From: Roseibium porphyridii
Lineage (GTDB): Bacteria > Pseudomonadota > Alphaproteobacteria > Rhizobiales > Stappiaceae
NCBI RefSeq assembly: GCF_026191725.2
Contig: NZ_CP120863.1
Coordinates: 3,390,001-3,454,000 of the forward strand
Direction of reading: 5' to 3'
Length of the DNA: 64,000 bases
Part shown: positions 18,435 to 27,749 of the stretch, one piece after another
Layout of the letters: the number at the start of each line of letters is the position of its first letter
How positions within the stretch are numbered: the stretch's first letter is position 1
Notes under the pieces: generated by a model
What the model saw: the letters and a program-made list of their open reading frames with translations, nothing else
What the model was told of the DNA's origin: nothing
Database searches by the model: none
Program-made: the position numbers and the translations under genes

Positions 18435-19883
18435 ATGGCATTTGATACTCTCGGTTTAAGCGAGAAGGTCCTCTCTGCAGTTGATGCAGCAGGTTATAAA
18501 GAACCAACGGCAATCCAAGCGGGTGCCATACCTCAGGTTCTTGAGCGGCGTGACATTCTTGGCATTGCTCAAACGGGCACAGGTAAAACAGCCAGTTTTA
18601 CTCTGCCCATGTTGACATTGCTCGAAAAGGGTCGTGCTCGCGCCCGCATGCCACGGACGCTCATTCTCGAGCCGACACGAGAACTTGCCGCTCAGGTCGA
18701 AGAGAATTTCGAAAAGTATGGAACCAATCACAAGCTCAACGTTGCGCTCCTGATTGGCGGCGTATCTTTCGCGGAGCAGGACAAGAAACTCGATCGCGGT
18801 ACCGATGTCCTGATCGCGACGCCCGGTCGTCTTCTGGACCATTTCGAACGCGGCAAGCTTCTGTTGCAGGGCGTAGAGATCCTGGTGATCGATGAGGCCG
18901 ACCGGATGCTCGACATGGGTTTCATTCCGGACATTGAACGGATCTGCAAACTGATCCCGTTTACGCGGCAAACACTGTTCTTTTCCGCAACCATGCCGCC
19001 CGAAATTCAACGATTGACTGAGACTTTTCTTCAGAACCCCGCGCGGATCGAAGTTGCGCCGACGTCTTCGACAGCGGAAAACGTAACGCAGCTTCTCAAG
19101 GCGTCGCCATCGAAAGACTATGAGAAGCGTGCTGCGCTTCGTGAGCTTCTGGAAGGCGCTGAAGACCTCAAGAACGCGATCGTCTTCTGCAACAGAAAAC
19201 GAGACGTCTCGACACTGTTCCGCTCTCTCGAGCGTCACGAATACAATGTCGGCACATTGCATGGTGATATGGATCAGCGAACCCGTATGCTGATGCTCGA
19301 CAATTTCCGAAAGGGTAACATCAAACTCCTGGTTGCCAGCGATGTTGCTGCGCGCGGCCTCGACATCCCCGAAGTCAGCCATGTCTTCAATTATGATGTT
19401 CCCAGCAATGCGGAAGATTACGTTCACAGGATCGGACGCACAGGGCGTGCCGGTCGCTCAGGAACTGCCTATACGCTCGTGACCGGTGAAGACCAGAAGT
19501 ACCTGGAAGCTATTGAGGCTTTGATCAAGATGTCGATCGACTGGACCGGTGACGCGATTGACTTCGAAGCTGTTGCAAAAGAGCGGAAAGCGCGTCGGAA
19601 AGCAGGAAAGTCCGCCAAGACTGCTGCATCAAGCAACGACAACGAGGCAGATCAGCCAAAACCAGCCAACTCACGCCGCCGTTCCCAGCAAAAGAATCGT
19701 GACGGCAACGACAATCGAAATGAGGAGCAACAGGACGCCTTGAACACTTTGCCAATCTCCAACATTCCGCACAAATCTAGCGGGAAAAAGACTCGCAGCG
19801 ACAAAATGGAGCCTGCGTTTGGTGCCGGTGTTCACATTCCTGCTTTCCTTCTGCGCGAACCAAGACCAAAAAAAGCGTCCTAA
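18435..19883 (+). CDS. rhlE: ATP-dependent DEAD-box RNA helicase, RhlE-like
   Basis: The 482-aa protein has the complete DEAD-box set: Q motif YKEPTAIQ, motif I AQTGTGKT, motif II VIDEADRMLDMG, motif III SAT, and motif VI HRIGRTGRAGRSG. The C-terminal ~95 residues are basic and low-complexity (Lys/Arg/Asn/Gln-rich), a typical RNA-binding tail. Such enzymes remodel RNA in ribosome assembly, mRNA decay and cold growth. I start at the ATG at 18435 (MAFDTLGLSEKVL), which matches the family N-terminus; the frame extends upstream without homology. The RhlE label is by general similarity and is less sure than the helicase call. Confidence 0.9.
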   Translation: MAFDTLGLSEKVLSAVDAAGYKEPTAIQAGAIPQVLERRDILGIAQTGTGKTASFTLPMLTLLEKGRARARMPRTLILEPTRELAAQVEENFEKYGTNHKLNVALLIGGVSFAEQDKKLDRGTDVLIATPGRLLDHFERGKLLLQGVEILVIDEADRMLDMGFIPDIERICKLIPFTRQTLFFSATMPPEIQRLTETFLQNPARIEVAPTSSTAENVTQLLKASPSKDYEKRAALRELLEGAEDLKNAIVFCNRKRDVSTLFRSLERHEYNVGTLHGDMDQRTRMLMLDNFRKGNIKLLVASDVAARGLDIPEVSHVFNYDVPSNAEDYVHRIGRTGRAGRSGTAYTLVTGEDQKYLEAIEALIKMSIDWTGDAIDFEAVAKERKARRKAGKSAKTAASSNDNEADQPKPANSRRRSQQKNRDGNDNRNEEQQDALNTLPISNIPHKSSGKKTRSDKMEPAFGAGVHIPAFLLREPRPKKAS

Positions 19884-20004
19884 CGTCAAGTTCGTGTGAG
19901 AATCCTCATAACCTTAACGCCTCCTTAAATCTTACATCCGAGTTTGATCCTAGAACTTGCGTCCGTGTGGGGCGGATTCGCGAGTGTGTAGTGAGAGAAG
20001 CTTG

Positions 20005-21063
20005 ATGGCGGATGACGACGACCATAAGCGGACAATCCAGTATGGAGAATCCGCAATCAGTTACATCAAGAAGAACGTTCTGCCAGCTTACCCGAGGTCC
20101 TATGAGCTTTGGTACACCTATTCTGCTGGCTACAATCAGGGCCTGAACCGGGCTATCAACGACACGATCAAAGCGAGCGGGCGCGTAAGCACAGATGAGA
20201 TGCTGACGCTATATGGCCGCTTCCTGTCCCCCACACGGCTCGGCGATCGTCTTGATGAAGTTGGATCCAAAGTTTCCAGAGAAGTTGAAGAGCTTGTCGA
20301 CACGCTCAAACTGAGTGCAGACGCCACGTCAGACTATGGTAGTGCGCTGGAACAGGCCGGCGAAAAGATCAAATCCATCGAAGACGCGGAAAAGCTGCAG
20401 ATCTACGTGACTCACCTGGTGAAATCGACCCAGAACGCAGTTGCCACCAACAGAAAGCTGGAAAGCCAGCTGCTGGAATCTAAGAAGCACATTGAGAACC
20501 TGCAGTCCTCGTTAGAAGCGATCAGATACGAATCGCTCACGGACGAGCTGACAACCCTCAACAATCGCAAGCACTTTGAAAACTCACTTGAACGAGTGAT
20601 CGAACAGTCAAAGGAAAGCAGACGCGGATTTGCTCTTCTGATGACCGATATTGACCACTTCAAGAAGTTCAATGACACCTTTGGTCACCAGACCGGAGAC
20701 CAGGTCCTGCGGCTTGTTGCGTTGTCCGTCAAACAGAATATCAAGGCCCAGGATATTGCCTGTCGCTACGGCGGAGAAGAATTCGGTATCATCCTTCCCC
20801 ACTCCAGTCTCGAAGAGGCATCGGAGATTGGCGAGCGGATCCGCAATGCCGTGATGTCCAAGGAACTGGTGAAACGCTCCACGGGAGAAAACCTCGGTCG
20901 TGTGACCATCTCTGTCGGAATTGCGACGTTCCGTTCTGATGACAGCGGGCACTCTATCGTTGCTCGCGCAGACGAAGCTCTCTACGCAGCCAAAAATGCC
21001 GGCCGCAATCTCGTCAAGACCGAGCTGGACCTATCTGCAGAAAGCCAGGAAAGCGTCGCCTAG
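20005..21063 (+). CDS. GGDEF-domain diguanylate cyclase
   Basis: This 352-aa cytoplasmic protein makes cyclic-di-GMP from two GTP. An N-terminal helical region of about 165 residues (starting MADDDDHKRTIQYGESAISY) is followed by a GGDEF domain. Its active-site loop is CRYGGEEFG, an intact GGEEF. The inhibitory I-site, normally RxxD five residues before, reads KAQD, so product inhibition may be weak. The ATG at 20005 was chosen over the longer frame because AGAGAAG precedes it and the upstream codons look non-coding. No phosphodiesterase is adjacent. Confidence 0.9.
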   Translation: MADDDDHKRTIQYGESAISYIKKNVLPAYPRSYELWYTYSAGYNQGLNRAINDTIKASGRVSTDEMLTLYGRFLSPTRLGDRLDEVGSKVSREVEELVDTLKLSADATSDYGSALEQAGEKIKSIEDAEKLQIYVTHLVKSTQNAVATNRKLESQLLESKKHIENLQSSLEAIRYESLTDELTTLNNRKHFENSLERVIEQSKESRRGFALLMTDIDHFKKFNDTFGHQTGDQVLRLVALSVKQNIKAQDIACRYGGEEFGIILPHSSLEEASEIGERIRNAVMSKELVKRSTGENLGRVTISVGIATFRSDDSGHSIVARADEALYAAKNAGRNLVKTELDLSAESQESVA

Positions 21064-21121
21064 TCCAATCTCGGACACACGCATGACCTTTCTGGCTCTG
21101 GTTGTTCGGTGAAACAAAACT

Positions 21122-21784
21122 TCAGACTTTTGCTCTCAAGCCCATCTGCCAGAAATCACTTTCCAACCGGCAGGCTTTTTCAAAAAGTGACAGTACCCTT
21201 GGATAGCGACGCTCTGTCATGACGTCGTCTGCTGTGCCATCCATCCAGCTGGAAAAGTCATTTGCGAGGCTCTGGTAAGCTTCACTTGAATATTCCTGAA
21301 TCCACCGCTGGTAAGGGTTGGTATCGTTGTCACAGCCCTTCGCACTGAGTTGCCTGCCTATTTCGGCGTAACCAATGACACAGGGAGCTAGCGCGGCCTG
21401 AAGATCGAGCAAGTCTCCAGACATACCCGCATCCAAGACAAATCGCGTGTAGGCCATTGTCGGTGTGTCTTCCGGGGCCTGTTCAATTTCATCGCGGGAC
21501 ATGCCCCACTTGCCGCACAACTCGATGTGCAGTTCCAACTCCACATCAAGGATGGCCTTCACACCTTCCAGCGACATTCGCATGTCCGCAACTCTCGGGC
21601 TCTTGTAGATCCCTAAGGCATAGGCCCGCGCGAATTGAATCAGGAACAGATAGTCTTGAACGAGGTAGTGCTTGAAGCACTCCAGAGGGAGTTTGCCGTC
21701 ACCCAACTGCTCGACAAAGTCATGCTGCGTGTAGTCAGCCCACTGCGGCGCCGCGTCGGCCTTGAGCCGTTCAAACAATTTCAT
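21122..21784 (-). CDS. tenA: TenA-family protein (aminopyrimidine aminohydrolase / thiaminase II)
   Basis: TenA enzymes hydrolyse the amino group of thiamine breakdown products such as amino-HMP to salvage the pyrimidine. The 220-aa all-helical protein has the conserved YLVQDYLFLIQFARAYA block near residue 42 and a Cys in LAPCVIGYAEIG near 138, which matches the active-site Cys of the Cys-type subfamily. Length is normal. No thiamine gene or TPP riboswitch is visible nearby, so this may be a stand-alone salvage gene. It lies directly downstream of the suf operon on the same strand, 41 bp from sufA, and could share its transcript. Confidence 0.88.
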   Translation of the reverse strand: MKLFERLKADAAPQWADYTQHDFVEQLGDGKLPLECFKHYLVQDYLFLIQFARAYALGIYKSPRVADMRMSLEGVKAILDVELELHIELCGKWGMSRDEIEQAPEDTPTMAYTRFVLDAGMSGDLLDLQAALAPCVIGYAEIGRQLSAKGCDNDTNPYQRWIQEYSSEAYQSLANDFSSWMDGTADDVMTERRYPRVLSLFEKACRLESDFWQMGLRAKV

Positions 21785-21825
21785 TGATTTCGCTTACTTG
21801 AAAAACCGGACAAAGGTTCGTTGTC

Positions 21826-22200
21826 TCAGCGCGCAAAGGCACTGAGGTCGGCTTCCTGCAAAGACACAGATTCGCCGCAGCCACACGCTGAAACTTCATT
21901 CGGGTTTTTGAACACAAAACCAGACCGGAATTTGGTCACTTCGTAGTCCATTTCCGTTCCAAGCAGAAAGAGCACTGCCGAGGGGTCGACAAAAAGTTTG
22001 GCTCCTTTATCTTCCACAACGTCGTCACCTGCGCTCGCCTCTTCCACGAGGTCCATGGTGTATTCCATGCCCGCGCAACCGCCCTTCTTGATGCCTACGC
22101 GCAAGCCGATGGCATCCTTGTCCGAATTCTCGACAAGGCTTTTCACTCTATCAGCTGCGTCATCGGTCAGTGAAATGACCTGAAAATTTCCGGCGGCCAT
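21826..22200 (-). CDS. sufA: SUF-type A-type carrier
   Basis: This 124-aa HesB/IscA-family protein receives Fe-S clusters from SufBCD and passes them on. The ligand Cys residues are in KKGGCAGMEY near residue 42 and SACGCGES near residue 108. It has GAGGAA six bases before its ATG and is the last suf gene. A 104-bp gap with two hairpins separates it from sufT. It differs clearly from the A-type carrier at 12.1 kb, so the two probably serve different targets. Confidence 0.93.
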   Translation of the reverse strand: MAAGNFQVISLTDDAADRVKSLVENSDKDAIGLRVGIKKGGCAGMEYTMDLVEEASAGDDVVEDKGAKLFVDPSAVLFLLGTEMDYEVTKFRSGFVFKNPNEVSACGCGESVSLQEADLSAFAR

Positions 22201-22231
22201 ATTTTCCTCATTCAGTTCCGGCGGTCCAAAA

Positions 22232-22294
22232 CCTGATATAAGCTCTCAGCTTATAAGAAAAAAGGGTCTGGCTGTAGTGGTATTTGTCACTACG
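22232..22294 (-). other. Two hairpins in the sufT-sufA gap
   Basis: TATAAGCT-CTC-AGCTTATA (22237-22255) is a perfect 8-bp stem with a 3-base loop. GTAGTG-N8-CACTAC (22274-22293) is a 6-bp stem. Both lie between sufT and sufA, where the rest of the operon is tightly packed. They could modulate mRNA stability or partially terminate before sufA. No T-run follows either one on the minus strand. Confidence 0.5.
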
Positions 22295-22304
22295 CGGTGC
22301 AGCT

Positions 22305-22700
22305 TCAGTACCAATTCAGTGCGACTTTTGCCTCATCGGACATACGTTCTGGTGTCCAGGGAGGGTCGAAGACCATGTCGACATTGACGGGCCCGACGCC
22401 TGCAACCGCTGAAACAGCGTTTTCCACCCAGCCCGGCATTTCACCTGCAACCGGACAACCAGGTGCAGTCAAGGTCATGTCAATGTTGATGGATCTGTCA
22501 TCTTCAATATCGACCTTGTAGATCAGGCCAAGTTCATAGATGTCACACGGAATCTCCGGGTCGTAGACCGATTTCAGTGCGCCAACGATGTCTGTTGTCA
22601 GTCGATCCAGTTCGTCCGATGAAATAGCACTCTTTGCGGAGACCTCGGCCTGCAGGGCTTCACCATCCGCATTGGTGTCAATTGTCGTCGCATTTTCCAT
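22305..22700 (-). CDS. sufT: SUF assembly protein SufT (MIP18/DUF59 family)
   Basis: The 131-aa protein has a DUF59 domain with the typical motifs SVYDPEIPCDIYELGLIY near residue 46 and TLTAPGCPVAGEMPGWV near residue 76. SufT-type proteins act in Fe-S cluster maturation. The first ~30 residues are an acidic extension outside the domain. It follows sufS by only 14 bp and clearly belongs to the suf operon. Confidence 0.93.
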   Translation of the reverse strand: MENATTIDTNADGEALQAEVSAKSAISSDELDRLTTDIVGALKSVYDPEIPCDIYELGLIYKVDIEDDRSINIDMTLTAPGCPVAGEMPGWVENAVSAVAGVGPVNVDMVFDPPWTPERMSDEAKVALNWY

Positions 22701-22714
22701 CTTTGGGTCCGTCC

Positions 22715-23971
22715 TTACCCGAAAAAGCTCTGTGCTTTCAACAAGGCCTCATAGAGGGCATCCACTTCAGAGCGTGTATTGTAGAGGCCAAAACTTGCTC
22801 GACATGTAGACGTCACGCCGTATTTTGCCAAGAGCGGTTGCGCACAATGTGTGCCAGCTCTTACCGCAACTCCTGCACGGTCGATGATTGTCGCGACATC
22901 ATGGGCATGAGCGCCCTTGATTTCAAAGGAAACGATCGCGCCCTTGTCCGGCGCTTCGCCGAAAATTCGCAACGAGTTGATTTCTTTCAGTTTCTGATGT
23001 GCATAAGACCTTAGATCAGCTTCGTGCCGAGCTATGTTCTCGCGGCCAATCCCATCCATATAGTCAAGCGCTGCGCCAAGGCCAATGGCTTGAACAATGG
23101 GTGGGGTCCCTGCCTCAAAGCGATGCGGAGGATCGTTGTATGTCACCATGTCTTCGGTGACATCGAGGATCATCTCTCCGCCTCCGTTAAATGGTCTGAG
23201 CGCATTTAACCGCTCTGATTTTCCCCAAAGCACACCAATGCCGGACGGGCCGTAAACCTTGTGTCCGGTGAAGACGTAATAATCGCAATCGAGGTCCTGC
23301 ACGTCGACGGGCAAATGCACCGCGGACTGACTGCCATCGACAAGCACCTGGATACCGCGCTCGTGCGCGATCCGGCAGATCTCCTTTATCGGTACGACAG
23401 TGCCCAGGACATTGGACATCTGTGTAATTGCGACCAGTTTTGTTTTGTCAGTTAACGTATCTGCAAACGCGTCGAGATCGAAACTGCCGTCTTCTCGCAC
23501 GTAAACCCATTTCAACTTGGCGCCACTACGTTCCCTGTGAAAGTGCCATGGAACGATGTTTGAATGATGCTCCATGATCGAGAGAACGATCTCATCACCT
23601 TCACCGAAGAAATCCGGTCCCAATCCATAGGAAACGAGATTGATCGCCTCGGTTGTCGATTTGGTGAAGACGATTTCGTCAACCGACTTTGCGTTTAGAA
23701 ATCGGCGAACTTTTTCGCGCGCCGCCTCATAGTTGTCGGTCGCCGTATTGGAGAGGAAATGGAGGCCACGATGGACATTTGCGTATTCTTCGGAATACGC
23801 CTTTGTCACGGCGTCTATCACCGCCTGAGGTTTTTGAGCGGATGCACCGTTGTCCAGGTAAACCAGAGGCTTGCCATAGACTTCCCGTGACAAGATCGGG
23901 AAGTCCCTGCGAATGGCGTCGACGTCGTATCCAACATCATCAATGATCGTTTCTGCGGTTGCGACCGTCAT
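22715..23971 (-). CDS. sufS: Cysteine desulfurase SufS
   Basis: SufS is a type II PLP-dependent cysteine desulfurase that supplies persulfide sulfur for Fe-S assembly. The 418-aa product shows the PLP lysine in FTGHKVYGPSGIGVLWG near residue 240 and the catalytic Cys in RAGTHCAQPLL near residue 375. AAGGAG lies ten bases before the ATG at 23971. No SufE or SufU gene is visible in this operon, so the sulfur-relay partner must be elsewhere or absent. Confidence 0.96.
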   Translation of the reverse strand: MTVATAETIIDDVGYDVDAIRRDFPILSREVYGKPLVYLDNGASAQKPQAVIDAVTKAYSEEYANVHRGLHFLSNTATDNYEAAREKVRRFLNAKSVDEIVFTKSTTEAINLVSYGLGPDFFGEGDEIVLSIMEHHSNIVPWHFHRERSGAKLKWVYVREDGSFDLDAFADTLTDKTKLVAITQMSNVLGTVVPIKEICRIAHERGIQVLVDGSQSAVHLPVDVQDLDCDYYVFTGHKVYGPSGIGVLWGKSERLNALRPFNGGGEMILDVTEDMVTYNDPPHRFEAGTPPIVQAIGLGAALDYMDGIGRENIARHEADLRSYAHQKLKEINSLRIFGEAPDKGAIVSFEIKGAHAHDVATIIDRAGVAVRAGTHCAQPLLAKYGVTSTCRASFGLYNTRSEVDALYEALLKAQSFFG

Positions 23972-24008
23972 GCGCCGCTGCTCCTTATTCCACTCAGCTT
24001 AAGCGATG

Positions 24009-25328
24009 TCAGTGGCCGGCCAGCCAGTCACGCACCCGCTCCTCAAGCCCTTCGGTCACATCGTCTTCGCCGTATTCTTCGATAGCTTCTGAAAGGAAAG
24101 CCAAAACCAGCAGGGTTCGTGCCTCGTCTTCAGGTATGCCCCGAGCTCTTAGGTAAAAGAGCAGGTCCTCGTCAATCTGTCCGCTGGTCGCACCATGTGC
24201 ACAGATCACGTCATCGGCAAAAATTTCAAGCTCCGGCTTGTTTGCCATTTCTGCTTCTTCAGAAAGAAGCAGGGCCTGGGTCATCATCTCGCCGTCGGTT
24301 TTCTGGGCATGTTGGGCAACGTTGATCCTGCCCTGGTAAACACCCCGCGCACGACCATCAAGAACGGTCTTGAAGAATTCACGGCTGTTACAGTTTGGTA
24401 CTGCGTGGTCAACGATCAGCGTCTGGTCACCCAGATCTTCACCACCCGCCATTGTCACGCCGTAGATCTTCGCCTCGGAGTGTTCACCGGTAAACTCGAT
24501 AAACTGCTGGTTCCTCGCGAATTTTGGTCCAGCCATAAACCCGAGCGATTTGAACTCAGCCTCGCCTGCGATCGTGGCGATCGTTGTAAAGAGCCTTGCG
24601 GCATCAACCTTGCCAACAATCAGGCGGGTCGTCGCCAACGACGCTTTGTCGGCGACGTCATAGTCGAAAACGGCGTTCAATTCGCCCATTCCGGTTTCGC
24701 CAACGAACGTCTCCAACAAACGCAGCTTGGCACCTTCGCCGAGCGTTATTTTGTGTCGGCTAACCTGCGCGCCTTCAGAGGTTGCAACCTGAATCAGTTC
24801 TACCGGCTTGGTGACTTCCACACCAGCTGCGAGCGAAATAACAACACCGCCTTGTACAAAGGCTGTGTTGAGAGCAATAACGCCATCATTTGCAGCGGAC
24901 TTCGGAGAACGAAGCAACTGCGCCCCGTTTTCTCCTTTCAACGCGGTGTTGAAGTCAGAAACGACGGCTCCTTCGCCGGTGAGCCCGTCCAGATCAGAGA
25001 GCTGAGGAGCAAACACGCCATTGATCGTTACAATCTGGTATCTGTCGAGGTCGCCGTAGCTGTTCTGATCCGCCAAAATTGCTTTGGCGGCTGTTTCATC
25101 GGCGGCAGCCGCGAGAGGTGCTGCCGATTTCAAGAAGGCGCGCAGATCCGAGTACTTATATTCCTCGACCCGGCGATGAGGCAGTCCCCTGTCACGGATC
25201 TGTTCTACCGCCGCTTCCCTGAGCGCAGACACTGCGACGGAACCTTCCAGACTGTCTTTAGAGCTCTGGTAACGGTCCAACAGGTTGCTTTCAGCCTGTG
25301 TGTGTTTGATGAGTGCCGTTGCATTCAT
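24009..25328 (-). CDS. sufD: Fe-S assembly scaffold subunit SufD
   Basis: SufD partners SufB and SufC in the SufBC2D scaffold complex. The 439-aa protein has the SufD C-terminal beta-helix region with QTLIVDHAVPNCNSREFFKT and the conserved tail ICAHGATSGQIDEDLLFYLRAR (two fragments of the UPF0051 core). I start at the ATG at 25328, which has GGGAG upstream and lies 14 bp past the sufC stop. The longer frame would overlap sufC. Confidence 0.95.
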   Translation of the reverse strand: MNATALIKHTQAESNLLDRYQSSKDSLEGSVAVSALREAAVEQIRDRGLPHRRVEEYKYSDLRAFLKSAAPLAAAADETAAKAILADQNSYGDLDRYQIVTINGVFAPQLSDLDGLTGEGAVVSDFNTALKGENGAQLLRSPKSAANDGVIALNTAFVQGGVVISLAAGVEVTKPVELIQVATSEGAQVSRHKITLGEGAKLRLLETFVGETGMGELNAVFDYDVADKASLATTRLIVGKVDAARLFTTIATIAGEAEFKSLGFMAGPKFARNQQFIEFTGEHSEAKIYGVTMAGGEDLGDQTLIVDHAVPNCNSREFFKTVLDGRARGVYQGRINVAQHAQKTDGEMMTQALLLSEEAEMANKPELEIFADDVICAHGATSGQIDEDLLFYLRARGIPEDEARTLLVLAFLSEAIEEYGEDDVTEGLEERVRDWLAGH

Positions 25329-25342
25329 GTCGCCCTGCTCCC

Positions 25343-26098
25343 TCAAGCGGCTGTATCGATATATTCGGCGTAGCCATGCTTCTCCAGATCAAGTGCAAGA
25401 TCCTTGTCACCTGTTTTGACGATCTTGCCTTTGGAAAGGACATGGACAACATCCGGCACGATATGGTCCAGCAAACGCTGATAGTGCGTTATGACAACCA
25501 TTGCCCGTTCCGGTGAGCGAAGCTTGTTGACGCCGTCGGAAACGACGCGCAATGCGTCGATATCGAGGCCTGAATCTGTTTCGTCCAATACACAGAGCTT
25601 TGGTTCAAGCAAAGACATCTGCAGGATTTCCGCACGCTTCTTCTCACCACCCGAAAAGCCGACATTCAAAGGGCGCTTCAACATGTCCATGGAAACATTG
25701 AGATGTGCTGCTGCTGCCTTTACGCGCTTCATGAAGTCCGGAATGGACAGAACGTCTTCTCCACGCGCCTTGCGCTGCGCATTCATCGCGGTTTTCAAGA
25801 ATTCCATTGTGGCAACGCCTGGAATCTCGATTGGATACTGAAACGCCAGGAACATGCCAGCGGCGGCGCGCTCATCCGGATCCATATCGAGCATGTTCTC
25901 ACCATTGAAGAGGACTTCCCCTTCAGTGATCTCATAATCGTCCTTACCGGCCAGCACGTAGGAAAGAGTGGACTTGCCTGAACCGTTCGGTCCCATGATG
26001 GCGTGAACTTCACCGGCATTAACCGTCAGGTCGACACCCCGAAGGATTTCAGTTTCGTCTTCCGCGATGCGGGCATGCAGGTTTTTGATCTCAAGCAT
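25343..26098 (-). CDS. sufC: Fe-S assembly ATPase SufC
   Basis: SufC is the ABC-type ATPase of the SufBCD complex. The 251-aa product has Walker A GPNGSGKST near residue 35, the family-specific signature FSGGEKKRAEILQM near 148, and Walker B LCVLDETDSGLDIDAL near 170. The ATG at 26098 gives the standard start MLEIKNLHARI; the frame runs 17 codons further back without similarity. There is a 66-bp gap to sufB. Confidence 0.96.
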   Translation of the reverse strand: MLEIKNLHARIAEDETEILRGVDLTVNAGEVHAIMGPNGSGKSTLSYVLAGKDDYEITEGEVLFNGENMLDMDPDERAAAGMFLAFQYPIEIPGVATMEFLKTAMNAQRKARGEDVLSIPDFMKRVKAAAAHLNVSMDMLKRPLNVGFSGGEKKRAEILQMSLLEPKLCVLDETDSGLDIDALRVVSDGVNKLRSPERAMVVITHYQRLLDHIVPDVVHVLSKGKIVKTGDKDLALDLEKHGYAEYIDTAA

Positions 26099-26164
26099 TG
26101 AGATGTTTCCTTGTAACTCACGGGCACACAGCCCCAAATTCAAATTCAATTCGAAAGCGGCTCG

Positions 26165-27637
26165 TTAACCCACGGATCCTTCAAGACTGATGGAGATGAG
26201 CTTTTGCGCTTCAACCGCGAATTCCATCGGCAACTGCTGGATCACGTCCTTGACGAAGCCGTTGACGATCAAGGCGACTGCCTCTTCTTCGGACAGTCCG
26301 CGCTGCAGGCAATAGAACATCTGATCGTCTGAAATCTTTGATGTTGTCGCCTCATGCTCGAACTGTGCCGACGCATTCTTGCTTTCGATGTAAGGAACGG
26401 TGTGAGCACCACAGTCCTGGCCGATCAGCAGTGAATCACACTGAGTGAAGTTCCTTGCGTTCGACGCTTTGCGGTGTGCAGAGATCAGACCACGGTATGT
26501 GTTTTCCGACTTGCCGGCAGAGATCCCCTTTGAGATCACCCGGCTGGAGGTGTTCTTGCCCAAATGGATCATCTTGGTGCCGCTGTCGATCTGCTGGTGT
26601 CCGTTGGATACCGCAATCGAATAGAACTCTCCGCGTGAATTCTCACCGCGAAGAATGCAAGACGGATACTTCCAGGTGATCGCAGAACCCGTTTCGACCT
26701 GTGTCCATGAGATCTTGGAGTTCTTGCCGCGGCAGTCACCACGCTTGGTGACGAAGTTGTAGATGCCGCCCTTGCCGTCCTTGTCGCCCGGAAACCAGTT
26801 CTGAACCGTGGAGTATTTGATCTCCGCGTCGTCGAGAGCCACAAGTTCAACCACGGCTGCGTGCAGCTGATTTTCATCGCGCTGCGGGGCTGTGCACCCT
26901 TCCAGATAGGAAACGTAGGACCCTTTCTCGGCAATGATCAGGGTACGCTCGAACTGACCAGTGTTCTGCTCGTTGATGCGGAAGTAGGTCGAGAGTTCCA
27001 TCGGGCAGCGAACACCTTCGGGAATGTAAACAAACGACCCGTCAGAGAACACAGCGGAATTGAGCGTCGCGTAGTAGTTGTCAGTGATCGGAACAACGGA
27101 CCCGAGATACTTTTTCACCAGATCCGGATATTCGCGAACAGCCTCGGAAATGGAGCAGAAAATAACGCCAGCTTTTTTTAGCTCTTCCTTGAAGGTCGTC
27201 ACAACGGACACAGAATCGAACACCGCATCAACCGCGACCCGGTTCTTTGGCTCAACACCGGCGAGAATTTCCTGCTCTGCCAGCGGAATACCGAGTTTTT
27301 CGTAGGTCGCAAGCAGCTCGGGATCGACTTCATCCAAGCTCTTCGGACCTTCCACGGACTTTGGCGCGGCCCAGTAGTAAAGATCGTCAAAGTCGATCTT
27401 CGGATAGGAAACACGCGCCCAATCCGGTTCGTCCATCTGCTGAAAACGACGCAGCGCATCCAGCCGCCAGTCGGTCATCCACTGCGGCTCGTTCTTTTTG
27501 GCCGAGAGAAAACGAACAGTCTCTTCAGAAAGGCCCTTTGCGCCCTTTTCTGACTCAATGTCCGTTACGAAGCCGTATTTATACTGGTCAACATCGATGG
27601 CTTTCACCTGTTCGATGGTTTCCTGTACAGCTGGCAT
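26165..27637 (-). CDS. sufB: Fe-S assembly scaffold subunit SufB
   Basis: SufB is the cluster-building subunit of SufBC2D. The 490-aa protein is standard length and carries the conserved [18 protein letters not shown] block near residue 222, [20 protein letters not shown] near 249, and the C-terminal Cys in [17 protein letters not shown] near 405. GGAGG precedes the ATG at 27637. The 112 bp between it and the upstream nifS-like gene hold four consecutive hairpins. Confidence 0.96.
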   Translation of the reverse strand: MPAVQETIEQVKAIDVDQYKYGFVTDIESEKGAKGLSEETVRFLSAKKNEPQWMTDWRLDALRRFQQMDEPDWARVSYPKIDFDDLYYWAAPKSVEGPKSLDEVDPELLATYEKLGIPLAEQEILAGVEPKNRVAVDAVFDSVSVVTTFKEELKKAGVIFCSISEAVREYPDLVKKYLGSVVPITDNYYATLNSAVFSDGSFVYIPEGVRCPMELSTYFRINEQNTGQFERTLIIAEKGSYVSYLEGCTAPQRDENQLHAAVVELVALDDAEIKYSTVQNWFPGDKDGKGGIYNFVTKRGDCRGKNSKISWTQVETGSAITWKYPSCILRGENSRGEFYSIAVSNGHQQIDSGTKMIHLGKNTSSRVISKGISAGKSENTYRGLISAHRKASNARNFTQCDSLLIGQDCGAHTVPYIESKNASAQFEHEATTSKISDDQMFYCLQRGLSEEEAVALIVNGFVKDVIQQLPMEFAVEAQKLISISLEGSVG

Positions 27638-27652
27638 ACTGTGCCTCCATTT

Positions 27653-27739
27653 AGCAGACCCTGTGTCTGCTCATTGCAGTTTTCCCTGCAATTCAGGACA
27701 GGATCCCTGAACCGCATCTCACTTGCCGGGCAAAGCCCG
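27653..27739 (-). other. Four consecutive hairpins between nifS-like gene and sufB
   Basis: Four perfect stems lie end to end. AGCAGAC/GTCTGCT spans 27653-27671 and ATTGCAG/CTGCAAT spans 27673-27692. TTCAGG/CCTGAA spans 27692-27711 and CGGGC/GCCCG spans 27727-27739. They fill the untranslated gap upstream of the sufB start. None is followed by a clear T-run, so they may form a structured leader, processing site or differential-stability element rather than a terminator. Confidence 0.6.
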
Positions 27740-27749
27740 AATTATCACG

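Noticed and set aside
18456..19427. 323-codon open frame on the minus strand
   Set aside because: It is antisense to the DEAD-box helicase, has no recognisable motif, and arises from the codon bias of the real gene.
24195..25373. 392-codon open frame on the plus strand within the suf operon
   Set aside because: It mirrors sufD, which has clear family motifs. The plus-strand translation is rich in Cys, Arg and Phe with no pattern.
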